Below, piece after piece: positions 25,316 through 39,003 of a DNA stretch of 64,000 bases (positions are counted from its first letter, which is position 1; each line of letters opens with the position of its first letter). Origin of the DNA: Hydractinia symbiolongicarpus (taxonomy: Eukaryota > Cnidaria > Hydrozoa > Anthoathecata > Hydractiniidae); assembly GCF_029227915.1 (NCBI RefSeq), contig NC_079883.1:4092001-4156000 (forward strand). Direction: 5' to 3'. Position numbers and translations under genes: made by a program. The notes beneath the pieces were generated by a model. That model searched no databases and was not told the origin of the DNA. It saw nothing but the letters and a program-made list of their open reading frames with translations.

Positions 25316-26340
25316 GAATTTCCGCGCCCGAAGAAAAACCGTCGTTTTTTCTTTTGGAGCATTTTTTGAGAAAAAATCGACCCTGGGATTTCACGTTCCT
25401 CTGATTTTTTGTTACCTAAATGTCATTCTACGCCAAAATTGGTTCAAAAATTAAAACTACTTTATTTTCCACAATATTTGGCACAGTTAACAAAAAAAGT
25501 ATACTGAACATGATGGTGACATCAAAATTTCGATTTTTGGCCACCTTAAATGTCATTATAGGCCAAAATTGGTCCAAAAATTAAAACTACTTTATTTTCC
25601 ACAAAATTTGGCACAGTTAACAAAAAAAAGTATGCTGAACATGATGGTGACATCAAAATTTCGATTTTTGGCCACCTAAATGTCATTTTAGGCACAAAAA
25701 TTGGTCCAAAAATTAAAACTATTTTATTTTCGACAAAATTTCGCACAGATCACAAAAAAATATGCCGAACATGATGGTGACATCAAAATTTTGATTTTTT
25801 CCCACCTGAAATGTCATTTTAGGCCAAAATTGGTCCAAAAATTTAAACTACTTTATTTTCGACAAAATTTGGCACAGTTAATAACACAAGTATGCTGAAC
25901 ATGATGATGGCATCAAAATTTTGATTTTTTGCCACCTGAAATGTCATTTTAGGCCAAAATTGGTCCAAAAATTTAAACTACTTTATTTTCGACAAAATTT
26001 GGCACAGTTAATAAAAAAAGTATGCTGAACATGATGGTGCTATCAAAATTTTGTTTTTTGTCAACTAAATGCCGTTTAAGACCATAAACGTTTCAATCGA
26101 AAGACTTCCAACCATGAATGATAGGCTATAATATTTGTTCGCAATTTCTTTTAAAGTGTGAGTTTATTATGACACGTTTCGTTTTGTTTGCGTTTGTTTT
26201 AAGATGTAATGTCACTTGTGTGTTTTATCTTCAGAGCTTCAAGCACCAAACCTCTTCGAATGTTTGGCACGATAACAACGAATTAGCAGGTGTCATCAAA
26301 TATTTTGGTAGCGAATTCTTAGAGTCCCCAGGGCTTCTTG
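25316..26340 (+). mobile_element. Non-autonomous element with internal ~128-bp minisatellite (copy 1)
   Basis: Starts GAATTTCCGCGCCCGAAG and ends AGAGTCCCCAGGGCTTCTTG. Between these are about five copies of a ~128-bp unit (roughly 25418-26060), each with AAATGTCATT, GGCCAAAATTGGTCC, AAATTTGGCACAG and GAACATGATGGTG. A second copy with the same ends and about three units lies at 53455-54282. Copy 2 has GCGGAAATTC near its right end, an inverted match to the left terminus. I found no transposase or tRNA head. Small frames across the units are artefacts. Confidence 0.7.
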
Positions 26341-26761
26341 TTGTTTTTAAAATTTTACAAATTTTTGTTGTTTTTTAAATCAACGCCTTTTCGTTTAAAA
26401 GTTTTAAACTGGGCTTGAGAAATGCTTACTTTCATTGGATTTAGTACTTTTTCTCTGACTAAATCCTCTCCCCAAGCATTTTTTATCATTATGAAAATCA
26501 TATGTGTTTTTTTCTTTTTTCCATTGGGCGCCTTTTCCCCTCTAATTAGTGGCAACTTCGTGGTCATCAAACACATGTCAGTGTTTGCACAGTTACCACC
26601 ACTCCCTGCACATTTACGCATGTAATTATTTGTTGGTTTTATTTAAACCATCCATTGTCAACTTTTGTATCATTCTTCTAAAAATAAGATTATAAATTTA
26701 AACAGCAACCTTATTTATACACAAATTCGATCCAAAAGAAATTTGCTTCTTTGCACGAGAT

Positions 26762-29085
26762 GTGATGTTAATGAACCTTCTTAAAACGGAAAGCATCAAA
26801 AACAAAATCCATCATAGACTGGGAAGCTTTCAAACAAAAAAGGAACCAGGTAATAGGTCTCAAAAAAACGACTCAAAAACGAGTACTCTAATGACGTTTT
26901 GCAGGACTTTCAAAAACTTTGGAAATCTTAAAGAAACTGGTTCCTGATAAGTCAGACAATACTACCTCGATAAAAGGAGTAGTCCAAAACGATGGTACGG
27001 AAACTTCTCACCCAAAAGAAATTTCCAACACATTCAATTCATTTTTTGTCAGCATTGCTGCCAAACTAGCCTCTAAATTTTCTTCTGACATTACTAATGT
27101 TAATTCACCTGTTAGCAGACACGATTTTTGGTGGGCCCTATTGAGACCAAAAGTGTCGAAAAAATAATTAGTTCACCAAAACTTAATAAAGCTACAGGCT
27201 TGGACGGAATTAGTTCACGACTGCTAAAAGCAGGTTCGTCAGTTTTAAGTATTTATTTATCAAGTCTTTTCAACAAATCTTTATTTACTAGTTATGTACC
27301 TAAATGTTAGAAGGCTAAAAGAGTCTCGCCTATTTTTAAAAGTGACAATAAAAAAGATTCTACTAATTATCGGCCTATTTCCATTTTGTCAATTCCTATG
27401 AAAAATTTTGAAAAGTTAGTGCATGAGCAAATGTCTCATTTTATTTCTAAGCACAACTTCCTGAATGACAGACAGTCAGGATTTCGAAAACTCTTTTCCA
27501 CAGAAACTACAGTAGTCACTGTCTCTGATTATATTCTTACTGAGTTCGACCAACACAACTTTGTTTTTGCTGTGCTCATTGACCTTAAAAAAGCTTTTGA
27601 CACTGTTGATCATAAAATTTTGATAAAAAACTATGGTGTTTTGGCATCAGAGATGCTGCCTTTGACTTGTTCGAGTCCTACTTAACGGGCCGAATGCAGC
27701 TGACTCTTCTAAACAACACAGGGTCAGATATGCTTCATAAAGACACTTTTGGGGTGCCGCAGGGACCTGTGTTGGGACCCCTGTTCTTTCTTTTGTATAT
27801 TGATGACTTAAAATCTGTCATCAATTCAAACTACTACCATGTATATGCAGATGATATAATAATTTTTTCGTCCCATAAAAACTTGGATACCCTTGTCTCT
27901 CAGGTCGAGTTAGAAATTTCGCAAGTCGACCTCTGGCTGAATAATAACAAAATGACTATTAATACGGACAAAACTGAAACAATTTTTTGCGGCAACCACA
28001 CCCAGTTAAAAAAAGTTGAGAACAAAACTATCAACTATATGGGTATTCCTTTGAAGAGGAGCGAAAAAGTTAAATATTAATGACATAAATAGAAAAATAC
28101 TAATTAAATATTCTAAAATTAGAACCATTGCATCCTGTTTAACACCTCACACAAAAAACCTTTTAATTAATGCACTTGTCACGCCATATTTCAACTACTG
28201 CTCCTCAGTATGGGCTTGTGCCACCCAAGGTAGTTTATGAAAACTAGAAAAACGATTAAAATGTGTTCGTACCTTTCTTGGGAAAGAGAGGGAATATTCA
28301 ATGAATAATTTACTCATCAAGAACGATGCCATATTAGCTTTCAAAGCCATGAATCACATTGCTCCTGATTACATTCGCTCAAAATTCCTTTTGACAAAAA
28401 CTGTCATAATCCAGTAGGATTATATTACGACAGAACAAATGTTCCCATTCTAGACCATTGCTAAAAGAACTGGGTATTCTTAATGTATGTCAGCTAAACA
28501 TTTTTCAAGTCCTTATTTTCATGTATAAGATTAAAAATTTAATAGCACCAAATATATTCATTACATTATTTAAGAACGTTCAACATAAATATCCAACTAG
28601 ATTTTCAGGTAATAATTTCCTTCGGCCAAAAATCATATCTAATGTAACAAAATTTTCAATATCAAACCGAGGCCCAAAACTCTGGAGCATGCTTCTAAAC
28701 GATGAAATAAAAAGCATTCCATCTACAAATATAATGTAGAAATTCATGCCTGTACTTATGTGTATGTAGAACTTGTATCTGTAATTTTGAAATAGTTGTA
28801 TGTAAATTTCTTTTGGCGAAAAAAAAAAAAAATCATCAAACAGGAGGAGCTACAAAACAGATTCACACTTCCCTCGGTCAACACGAAATTCGGCAAAAAA
28901 GCCCTCCCATTTAGAGCTGCAAAAGTGTGGAATAATCTTCCAGACCAAGTGACCTGTGATGGAAGTCTGCTTTCGTTTAAGACTTCCATCTCTAATGTAT
29001 TTGGCAAATTCTAATGGAGATTACTTTTTAACTTTTTAATTTTTATTTTTTATTCTTTTTTTTTTTCAATTTTTTCCAATGTTTG
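26762..29085 (+). mobile_element. Decayed LINE with reverse transcriptase (LINE A)
   Basis: Broken frames follow the order of a non-LTR ORF2. They are SNTFNSFFVSIAAKLASKF, a degenerate ATGLDGISSRLLK finger, GFRKLFSTETTV, LIDLKKAFDTVDHKIL, the FGVPQGPVLGPL palm motif and the YADDI catalytic motif (27850-27870). CSSVWACATQGSL and LAFKAMNHIAPDYIRSKF come next. After the LINE B insertion it resumes at about 28833 with SVNTKFGKKALPFRAAKVWN, the usual C-terminal tail. Several frameshifts and stops mean that it cannot make protein. Both ends are approximate. 26341-26761 holds nothing that I recognise. Confidence 0.75.
28390..28832 (+). mobile_element. 5'-truncated LINE tail (LINE B) inserted in LINE A
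   Basis: 28458-28739 encodes another reverse-transcriptase C-terminus (LLKELGILNVCQLNIFQV, then HKYPTRFSGNNFLRPK and SNRGPKLWSMLL). A 14-A tail at 28819-28832 follows. LINE A is readable on both sides, so this is a younger truncated insertion. The left border is uncertain by a few bases. Confidence 0.6.
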
Positions 29086-29089
29086 ATTG

Positions 29090-30100
29090 AGATGAGGTAG
29101 TCTAAGGTTTATAGCACCCCGGAGATCCGTTAAATTTAAAGTTTTAAAATTGCCCGCTTAAATAGGCTGTATCACGTGACGTGACATCCTAACTAGGATG
29201 CAGTACGGCTTCACCTTTTTAACATTATGCGATTACGTAATCCCGGCCGGGAGTCTCGGTACCATTTGGGGGTGCCGCTAAGATTCAGTTCACTTGAGAA
29301 GTATAAACATCTCGCTACATGCTACACTGTTGTTTAGCGTCTAGGCTATTGTGTGCTAAAAGCTGGGCATATAGAGAAGATGAAAAGTACATAGGTCTAA
29401 CGTGTGTTGAATATTCTATCTCCTTCATATTCAGGAAGTAGTACGTGGACGACTTACCGAAATAAAGGGAAAATAGCTGGTTCTAAAAGACATGCATTGA
29501 AACCCAAGCTAGATACTTGCATATGGCGAAATGGGTGAGCGCCACAAAAATTAGACTATGGCGAAATGGCGGAATGACGTCCCGTCTCCCTGTTCATTTT
29601 AACATAAAAGGATTAGTCTACGAAAAGAAATGACTTTAAAGTCATTTGCCTCGCCTAAGATAAATAAAACACTGTTTTTACAAATCGAAAGGGCATAGAA
29701 GAAGAAGAAGAAGGAGAAGCCACACTAGAAATTAAAAAAAAGGTTGCGAAGCATTTCGCAAGTTGCAAGCAAAATTAAACTATCCAATACTTTGTCCCTA
29801 GCGCTTCTTATTTAATTGGGGCTAACATCTTCCGAAATACATCAAAATTGAATATCATATAGAAGAACCCTGGGGACGAGGTAGGAAAATGAACGCTCTG
29901 CGGAACAATTCGTTGCTCAAAAACAGTTTTTTTGCGAATAGACTGCGCGAGTATTTGATGTGCGTGGGATATTCTTTTCAAAATGTGCGAGAAAATTAGA
30001 TTACGCGAAACTAACAAAAACGAATAACGCGTGTTAAAATTTTGTACCGCCTTTTCCCACAGAATGGTAAAAGTAAAGAGCGCAATACAAAATTACACTT
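29090..30100. other. Gene-free stretch left of the tandem array
   Basis: No convincing gene. A short GAA-rich run lies at about 29698-29720. A 69-codon minus-strand frame (29808-30017) has no recognisable motif. Confidence 0.45.
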
Positions 30101-30104
30101 TTAG

Positions 30105-30335
30105 CAGTATTCCGAAAGATATGTGATACATCGAGTTGTACTACCCGCAGAAGTTGGTCCTAACGTTAACGATTTCGTAAATGACCTCACAACAAAACAG
30201 TATTTTTTTCACGTAAAAATACCGGCAGTAGAAGCCACAGAATCTGCTGGAACGAATTTCGAAAACTCACGGGAAACAATTAAAACAAAAACAAACAAAT
30301 CAAAACAGTTTTTTAACTTTATCAAGATTTATTAA
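30105..30335 (+). CDS. Possible terminal exon of an unidentified gene, cut by the array edge
   Basis: A pyrimidine-rich acceptor (ACACTTTTAG, ending 30104) opens a 76-codon frame: QYSERYVIHRVVLPAEVGP, then NDFVNDLTTKQYFFHVKIP and a lysine-rich end, stop 30333-30335. Composition looks more protein-like than that of neighbouring frames, but I recognise no family and found no upstream exon. The array's left breakpoint (30165) falls inside this frame, so copies 2-5 carry only its 3' part. It could equally be a chance frame. Confidence 0.3.
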   Translation, partial: QYSERYVIHRVVLPAEVGPNVNDFVNDLTTKQYFFHVKIPAVEATESAGTNFENSRETIKTKTNKSKQFFNFIKIY

Positions 30336-33106
30336 ATAGCTTCAAATTTGGGCAGAAAAACAATAACGGATTCGCCTTCTTTTCACCACACGCATTAGAA
30401 GATTACATCACTCACTCCCATTGTACACAATCTAAAAGAAAAAGAAAACATTTTCATATAGTGAAGCTTCCAGTGCCTTTAAGGGATGGCCAAGTCAATG
30501 GAATTGAAAGCACTGTTTTTCATCTTATAAATAATTAAGGCTAATTCGGAAAAGTATAAAAGAAAAAAACTAAACAATTTGGCAACTTTACTAATTTTAT
30601 ACGCAAAGTTCCAACCATACCAACAGTTTCCAAATCTGACAAAATAATTTTAGAAGTGTTTATTTTTTCAGAATTTGATTGATGCAAGGCCAAGGGAAAT
30701 TAAATAAGTTTATTGTCCTAGACCCATTTAAAAACATATGCTTCTCATCATTCGGTTTTTTTTCAACCAACATTAATAACCCAGAGGAAATTATAATGTC
30801 TCTTGTGTGTGTTTTAGAAGCTGAGAACACAAATACACAAATATTACAAGTGCTGAACTTTGGCAATCATATTTTGCAATCGACCCTTTTAAAAACTATG
30901 CTGAACCATGTCAATTATTAAATTCAGCACTAATAGAAAAGCACCTTGGATAGGATTCTTTGTTGGGCGAATAAAATGACTGACAAATGGTTTATCGTGA
31001 ATGAAATAGTAATTTTTACACAAATAATTTAAAAAATAATGAACTTTGTTATGTGGGTTGTTCTCAAACACACGTGGGCGGTGGACAAAAAACTGTGATG
31101 TAATTTCTCTTGGTCTATTATTCCTGAGAATATTCTAAAATAAGAGGGTGTCAATAAGCTGCAAACAGTCACATATATAAGGGCGAGTTCGGGCAACTTT
31201 TCCAATTAAATTAGTGATTGTCTTCCAAAACCGCCCGCACTTTCCCGAACTTGCCTGGAGCATTTTCAAAATTCAATTCCTTGTAACATACCTTGTGGAC
31301 GATAGTTGGAAAAAGATGCTTAAGAGAAAGAAGTTAATAAAAATTAAAAGTTATTTATCAAGTAAATTTTATCAAAAACCATCAAAAACAGTTCTTTTAA
31401 GAACTTTACTACCACATAGTTTACTTTATGGTCTATGCAGGTTTTTTTGGGTGAATACTTCAATTTTTTTGCAAAACGCTAAACTTGCCCAAAAACGCCT
31501 GCACGTTATACGGCGTATGCAGCTTATCAGCACCCTTGTTCTAAAATTACAAGCAGTTTCGAAGATGCCCACGCCGTTTAGAGGACGTGGTGCGGCTTGG
31601 GCATCCTTGAAGTTCTGTTTAATGACAGTTTTAATGTTTTAATGTCGTTTTAAACCTTGTTCTCAGGGAGAGTGTACGGAAAACTAATTCCTATTGACAA
31701 TTACATTGCTGTTGGTTTGATAGCAAAAGTGGATATTTTTTTAATTACTGAAACAGGTTACTTATATAATAAATAAAAAATGATAAAAAACGGTTGGTCA
31801 GCTCACTCTAGCGCCCAGAGCTATTTGTTTTGTCTGCGCCCTAGCTACAGGTTTTCCTATATCTGGCTATCAGTTAGGTAGTAATACAGCTTCTCCATAT
31901 GTATTCTACAAATTACTTTCAATTCTTTTATACAAAACTGAGCTCTAGCTAGCTACCTTTCGTGTAATTAAGCCTTACCTTGATTTGGATAAAACCAATT
32001 AAAATTGATAATATACCAATATTAGGACCAACAATGAGTATGTTTATTATTTTTTTAAAAATAATAAACATACTCATTGTTGGTCCTAATATTGGTATTT
32101 TATCGTGAAGCCACAATGTTTTTATCTTAAAATAGATAATATTGTATTCTTACATCCTCTTAGAAACAATAAAATAAAACACAGCTCGGCGCGTTTTAAT
32201 TGTACAAATTACTTCAATTTTTCTTTAGGAATGGGTACCTTACACAGGAGCTTTCCAATCCAACTAAAATCTCCAGAAAAAGCACAGCAACAAAAAAGCT
32301 TAAAATACACAAGTAAAGTCGATTAGAAACAGGACTAGCAATAAATTTTTTCAAAAGAAGAAAACCGTTTTAATACTATTATGTTTCATTAAAATACAAC
32401 TATAATAGTATTAGAAGCAAAATTGCAAAGTAATTAATTAATTATTTATACCATAATTAGCTATAATACAAAGAAATAAGGCATATTTTGGGTCTGTAAA
32501 ATATACGTGTCTAAAATGCCGACTACCGTTTCTTGTTCACGGCATATTCCTCTTTGTGTGTTCAAGTTCGGCGGACGTATAATCCGGACCAAAAGACGGG
32601 GGGGGTCAAAATCCGGGGGTGGGGGGGTACGAGCCGTACTTATTGCATTTTTTACTAAACTTATACTTTAACCCCTCGGTCCAAACTTATTTGTTTTATT
32701 AGAAAAAAAAATACCCTAGCTTTATGTGCAAAAATATCAGTCCTATTTCTTTACGCTGATTTTATATGATTTTTTTTCTATCGAAATTTTGAGAATCTCA
32801 ATAATTCTCTTGGTATACCTCGCGTGTAGCAAACGTGCTCCACAATTTCGCTTCGCTCGCAAAGCTCAATTGCTTCGCAAAAAACTTTCCAACTAGCTAA
32901 TTAACTAGCCAGCACTAGATAGCCAGCTGCTGTTTTGGACCTAAGCATCAAGTCAATCAAAGGGGTAGATTTCCAGCAAATGCTCTGAAACAAAACGTTC
33001 ATTAGCTATATAGCTAGCTACCACGTTTAGTCCAGACAGGACATTACAAACGTTTGTTGACTCATCATATCTTATTAAACTCATCCTTTTCATGCATCCT
33101 TTTCAT
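30165..33106 (+). repeat. Array unit 1 (edge copy)
   Basis: Shares GAGAACAC, CCTTACCTTG and CTTTCCAAC with unit 5. It lacks the 5-nt insertion that units 2-5 carry at the position after 30770, and one T in ATGCTTTAAG (about 31319). These differences lengthen two frames (30679-30921 and 31214-31642) compared with the other units. The palindrome centre is T7A5. Confidence 0.9.
32013..32098. repeat. 86-nt near-perfect palindrome, unit 1
   Basis: ATACCAATATTAGGACCAAC runs into AATGAGTATGTTTATTAT, followed directly by its complement, with almost no spacer (T7A5 at the centre). Flanks also pair partly (GATAAT against TTATCG). Such a sequence can extrude as a cruciform or, if transcribed, form a long hairpin RNA. 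Confidence 0.9.
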
Positions 33107-36054
33107 GTTAACGATTTCGTAAATGACCTCACAACAAAACAGTATTTTTTTCACGTAAAAATACCGGCAGTAGAAGCCACAGAATCTGCTGGAACGAATT
33201 TCGAAAACTCACGGGAAACAATTAAAACAAAAACAAACAAATCAAAACAGTTTTTTAACTTTATCAAGATTTATTAAATAGCTTCAAATTTGGGCAGAAA
33301 AACAATAACGGATTCGCCTTCTTTTCACCACACGCATTAGAAGATTACATCACTCACTCCCATTGTACACAATCTAAAAGAAAAAGAAAACATTTTCATA
33401 TAGTGAAGCTTCCAGTGCCTTTAAGGGATGGCCAAGTCAATGGAATTGAAAGCACTGTTTTTCATCTTATAAATAATTAAGGCTAATTCGGAAAAGTATA
33501 AAAGAAAAAAACTAAACAATTTGGCAACTTTACTAATTTTATACGCAAAGTTCCAACCATACCAACAGTTTCCAAATCTGACAAAATAATTTTAGAAGTG
33601 TTTATTTTTTCAGAATTTGATTGATGCAAGGCCAAGGGAAATTAAATAAGTTTATTGTCCTAGACCCATTTAAAAACATATGCTTCTCATCATTCGGTTT
33701 TTTTTCAACCAACATTAATGTAATCACCCAGAGGAAATTATAATGTCTCTTGTGTGTGTTTTAGAAGCTGAGTACACAAATACACAAATATTACAAGTGC
33801 TGAACTTTGGCAATCATATTTTGCAATCGACCCTTTTAAAAACTATGCTGAACCATGTCAATTATTAAATTCAGCACTAATAGAAAAGCACCTTGGATAG
33901 GATTCTTTGTTGGGCGAATAAAATGACTGACAAATGGTTTATCGTGAATGAAATAGTAATTTTTACACAAATAATTTAAAAAATAATGAACTTTGTTATG
34001 TGGGTTGTTCTCAAACACACGTGGGCGGTGGACAAAAAACTGTGATGTAATTTCTCTTGGTCTATTATTCCTGAGAATATTCTAAAATAAGAGGGTGTCA
34101 ATAAGCTGCAAACAGTCACATATATAAGGGCGAGTTCGGGCAACTTTTCCAATTAAATTAGTGATTGTCTTCCAAAACCGCCCGCACTTTCCCGAACTTG
34201 CCTGGAGCATTTTCAAAATTCAATTCCTTGTAACATACCTTGTGGACGATAGTTGGAAAAAGATGCTTTAAGAGAAAGAAGTTAATAAAAATTAAAAGTT
34301 ATTTATCAAGTAAATTTTATCAAAAACCATCAAAAACAGTTCTTTTAAGAACTTTACTACCACATAGTTTACTTTATGGTCTATGCAGGTTTTTTCGGGT
34401 GAATACTTCAATTTTTTTGCAAAACGCTAAACTTGCCCAAAAACGCCTGCACGTTATACGGCGTATGCAGCTTATCAGCACCCTTGTTCTAAAATTACAA
34501 GCAGTTTCGAAGATGCCCACGCCGTTTAGAGGACGTGGTGCGGCTTGGGCATCCTTGAAGTTCTGTTTAATGACAGTTTTAATGTTTTAATGTCGTTTTA
34601 AACCTTGTTCTCAGGGAGGGTGTACGGAAAACTAATTCCTATTGACAATTACATTGCTGTTGGTTTGATAGCAAAAGTGGATATTTTTTTAATTACTGAA
34701 ACAGGTTACTTATATAATAAATAAAAAATGATAAAAAACGGTTGGTCAGCTCACTCTAGCGCCCAGAGCTATTTGTTTTGTCTGCGCCCTAGCTACAGGT
34801 TTTCCTATATCTGGCTATCAGTTAGGTAGTAATACAGCTTCTCCATATGTATTCTACAAATTACTTTCAATTCTTTTATACAAAACTGAGCTCTAGCTAG
34901 CTACCTTTCGTGTAATTAAGCCTTATCTTGATTTGGATAAAACCAATTAAAATTGATAATATACCAATATTAGGACCAACAATGAGTATGTTTATTATTT
35001 TTTAAAAAATAATAAACATACTCATTGTTGGTCCTAATATTGGTATTTTATCGTGAAGCCACAATGTTTTTATCTTAAAATAGATAATATTGTATTCTTA
35101 CATCCTCTTAGAAACAATAAAATAAAACACAGCTCGGCGCGTTTTAATTGTACAAATTACTTCAATTTTTCTTTAGGAATGGGTACCTTACACAGGAGCT
35201 TTCCAATCCAACTAAAATCTCCAGAAAAAGCACAGCAACAAAAAAGCTTAAAATACACAAGTAAAGTCGATTAGAAACAGGACTAGCAATAAATTTTTTC
35301 AAAAGAAGAAAACCGTTTTAATACTATTATGTTTCATTAAAATACAACTATAATAGTATTAGAAGCAAAATTGCAAAGTAATTAATTAATTATTTATACC
35401 ATAATTAGCTATAATACAAAGAAATAAGGCATATTTTAGGTCTGTAAAATATACGTGTCTAAAATGCCGACTACCGTTTCTTGTTCACGGCATATTCCTC
35501 TTTGTGTGTTCAAGTTCGGCGGACGTATAATCCGGACCAAAAGACGGGGGGGGTCAAAATCCGGGGGTGGGGGGGTACGAGCCGTACTTATTGCATTTTT
35601 TACTAAACTTATACTTTAACCCCTCGGTCCAAACTTATTTGTTTTATTAGAAAAAAAAATACCCTAGCTTTATGTGCAAAAATATCAGTCCTATTTCTTT
35701 ACGCTGATTTTATATGATTTTTTTTCTATCGAAATTTTGAGAATCTCAATAATTCTCTTGGTATACCTCGCGTGTAGCAAACGTGCTCCACAATTTCGCT
35801 TCGCTCGCAAAGCTCAATTGCTTCGCAAAAAACTTTCTAACTAGCTAATTAACTAGCCAGCACTAGATAGCCAGCTGCTGTTTTGGACCTAAGCATCAAG
35901 TCAATCAAAGGGGTAGATTTCCAGCAAATGCTCTGAAACAAAACGTTCATTAGCTATATAGCTAGCTACCACGTTTAGTCCAGACAGGACATTACAAACG
36001 TTTGTTGACTCATCATATCTTATTAAACTCATCCTTTTCATGCATCCTTTTCAT
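33107..36054 (+). repeat. Array unit 2 (central copy)
   Basis: Carries the central-copy states GAGTACAC, CCTTATCTTG and CTTTCTAAC, with T6A6 at the palindrome centre and TTTTAGGTCTG near 35440. The frame 33092-33277 (MHPFHVNDFVND...) starts at an ATG made by the junction filler. Confidence 0.9.
34961..35046. repeat. 86-nt perfect palindrome, unit 2
   Basis: Same arms as in unit 1. The centre is T6A6, which makes the whole sequence self-complementary without a mismatch. Confidence 0.9.
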
Positions 36055-39003
36055 GTTAACGATTTCGTAAATGACCTCACAACAAAACAGTATTTTTTTC
36101 ACGTAAAAATACCGGCAGTAGAAGCCACAGAATCTGCTGGAACGAATTTCGAAAACTCACGGGAAACAATTAAAACAAAAACAAACAAATCAAAACAGTT
36201 TTTTAACTTTATCAAGATTTATTAAATAGCTTCAAATTTGGGCAGAAAAACAATAACGGATTCGCCTTCTTTTCACCACACGCATTAGAAGATTACATCA
36301 CTCACTCCCATTGTACACAATCTAAAAGAAAAAGAAAACATTTTCATATAGTGAAGCTTCCAGTGCCTTTAAGGGATGGCCAAGTCAATGGAATTGAAAG
36401 CACTGTTTTTCATCTTATAAATAATTAAGGCTAATTCGGAAAAGTATAAAAGAAAAAAACTAAACAATTTGGCAACTTTACTAATTTTATACGCAAAGTT
36501 CCAACCATACCAACAGTTTCCAAATCTGACAAAATAATTTTAGAAGTGTTTATTTTTTCAGAATTTGATTGATGCAAGGCCAAGGGAAATTAAATAAGTT
36601 TATTGTCCTAGACCCATTTAAAAACATATGCTTCTCATCATTCGGTTTTTTTTCAACCAACATTAATGTAATCACCCAGAGGAAATTATAATGTCTCTTG
36701 TGTGTGTTTTAGAAGCTGAGTACACAAATACACAAATATTACAAGTGCTGAACTTTGGCAATCATATTTTGCAATCGACCCTTTTAAAAACTATGCTGAA
36801 CCATGTCAATTATTAAATTCAGCACTAATAGAAAAGCACCTTGGATAGGATTCTTTGTTGGGCGAATAAAATGACTGACAAATGGTTTATCGTGAATGAA
36901 ATAGTAATTTTTACACAAATAATTTAAAAAATAATGAACTTTGTTATGTGGGTTGTTCTCAAACACACGTGGGCGGTGGACAAAAAACTGTGATGTAATT
37001 TCTCTTGGTCTATTATTCCTGAGAATATTCTAAAATAAGAGGGTGTCAATAAGCTGCAAACAGTCACATATATAAGGGCGAGTTCGGGCAACTTTTCCAA
37101 TTAAATTAGTGATTGTCTTCCAAAACCGCCCGCACTTTCCCGAACTTGCCTGGAGCATTTTCAAAATTCAATTCCTTGTAACATACCTTGTGGACGATAG
37201 TTGGAAAAAGATGCTTTAAGAGAAAGAAGTTAATAAAAATTAAAAGTTATTTATCAAGTAAATTTTATCAAAAACCATCAAAAACAGTTCTTTTAAGAAC
37301 TTTACTACCACATAGTTTACTTTATGGTCTATGCAGGTTTTTTCGGGTGAATACTTCAATTTTTTTGCAAAACGCTAAACTTGCCCAAAAACGCCTGCAC
37401 GTTATACGGCGTATGCAGCTTATCAGCACCCTTGTTCTAAAATTACAAGCAGTTTCGAAGATGCCCACGCCGTTTAGAGGACGTGGTGCGGCTTGGGCAT
37501 CCTTGAAGTTCTGTTTAATGACAGTTTTAATGTTTTAATGTCGTTTTAAACCTTGTTCTCAGGGAGGGTGTACGGAAAACTAATTCCTATTGACAATTAC
37601 ATTGCTGTTGGTTTGATAGCAAAAGTGGATATTTTTTTAATTACTGAAACAGGTTACATATATAATAAATAAAAAATGATAAAAAACGGTTGGTCAGCTC
37701 ACTCTAGCGCCCAGAGCTATTTGTTTTGTCTGCGCCCTAGCTACAGGTTTTCCTATATCTGGCTATCAGTTAGGTAGTAATACAGCTTCTCCATATGTAT
37801 TCTACAAATTACTTTCAATTCTTTTATACAAAACTGAGCTCTAGCTAGCTACCTTTCGTGTAATTAAGCCTTATCTTGATTTGGATAAAACCAATTAAAA
37901 TTGATAATATACCAATATTAGGACCAACAATGAGTATGTTTATTATTTTTTAAAAAATAATAAACATACTCATTGTTGGTCCTAATATTGGTATTTTATC
38001 GTGAAGCCACAATGTTTTTATCTTAAAATAGATAATATTGTATTCTTACATCCTCTTAGAAACAATAAAATAAAACACAGCTCGGCGCGTTTTAATTGTA
38101 CAAATTACTTCAATTTTTCTTTAGGAATGGGTACCTTACACAGGAGCTTTCCAATCCAACTAAAATCTCCAGAAAAAGCACAGCAACAAAAAAGCTTAAA
38201 ATACACAAGTAAAGTCGATTAGAAACAGGACTAGCAATAAATTTTTTCAAAAGAAGAAAACCGTTTTAATACTATTATGTTTCATTAAAATACAACTATA
38301 ATAGTATTAGAAGCAAAATTGCAAAGTAATTAATTAATTATTTATACCATAATTAGCTATAATACAAAGAAATAAGGCATATTTTGGGTCTGTAAAATAT
38401 ACGTGTCTAAAATGCCGACTACCGTTTCTTGTTCACGGCATATTCCTCTTTGTGTGTTCAAGTTCGGCGGACGTATAATCCGGACCAAAAGACGGGGGGG
38501 GGTCAAAATCCGGGGGTGGGGGGGTACGAGCCGTACTTATTGCATTTTTTACTAAACTTATACTTTAACCCCTCGGTCCAAACTTATTTGTTTTATTAGA
38601 AAAAAAAATACCCTAGCTTTATGTGCAAAAATATCAGTCCTATTTCTTTACGCTGATTTTATATGATTTTTTTTCTATCGAAATTTTGAGAATCTCAATA
38701 ATTCTCTTGGTATACCTCGCGTGTAGCAAACGTGCTCCACAATTTCGCTTCGCTCGCAAAGCTCAATTGCTTCGCAAAAAACTTTCTAACTAGCTAATTA
38801 ACTAGCCAGCACTAGATAGCCAGCTGCTGTTTTGGACCTAAGCATCAAGTCAATCAAAGGGGTAGATTTCCAGCAAATGCTCTGAAACAAAACGTTCATT
38901 AGCTATATAGCTAGCTACCACGTTTAGTCCAGACAGGACATTACAAACGTTTGTTGACTCATCATATCTTATTAAACTCATCCTTTTCATGCATCCTTTT
39001 CAT
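36055..39003 (+). repeat. Array unit 3 (central copy)
   Basis: Same central-copy states as unit 2 and the same perfect T6A6 palindrome centre, but TTTTGGGTCTG near 38386 as in units 1 and 5. Junction frame at 36040-36225. A private A (GTTACATATATA) lies near 37656. Confidence 0.9.
37909..37994. repeat. 86-nt perfect palindrome, unit 3
   Basis: Same arms; centre T6A6 as in unit 2. Confidence 0.9.

Noticed and set aside
32013-32098. Palindrome as a microRNA precursor
   Set aside because: The arms are too long and perfect and there is no loop; a siRNA-type hairpin is possible, but not a typical pre-miRNA.
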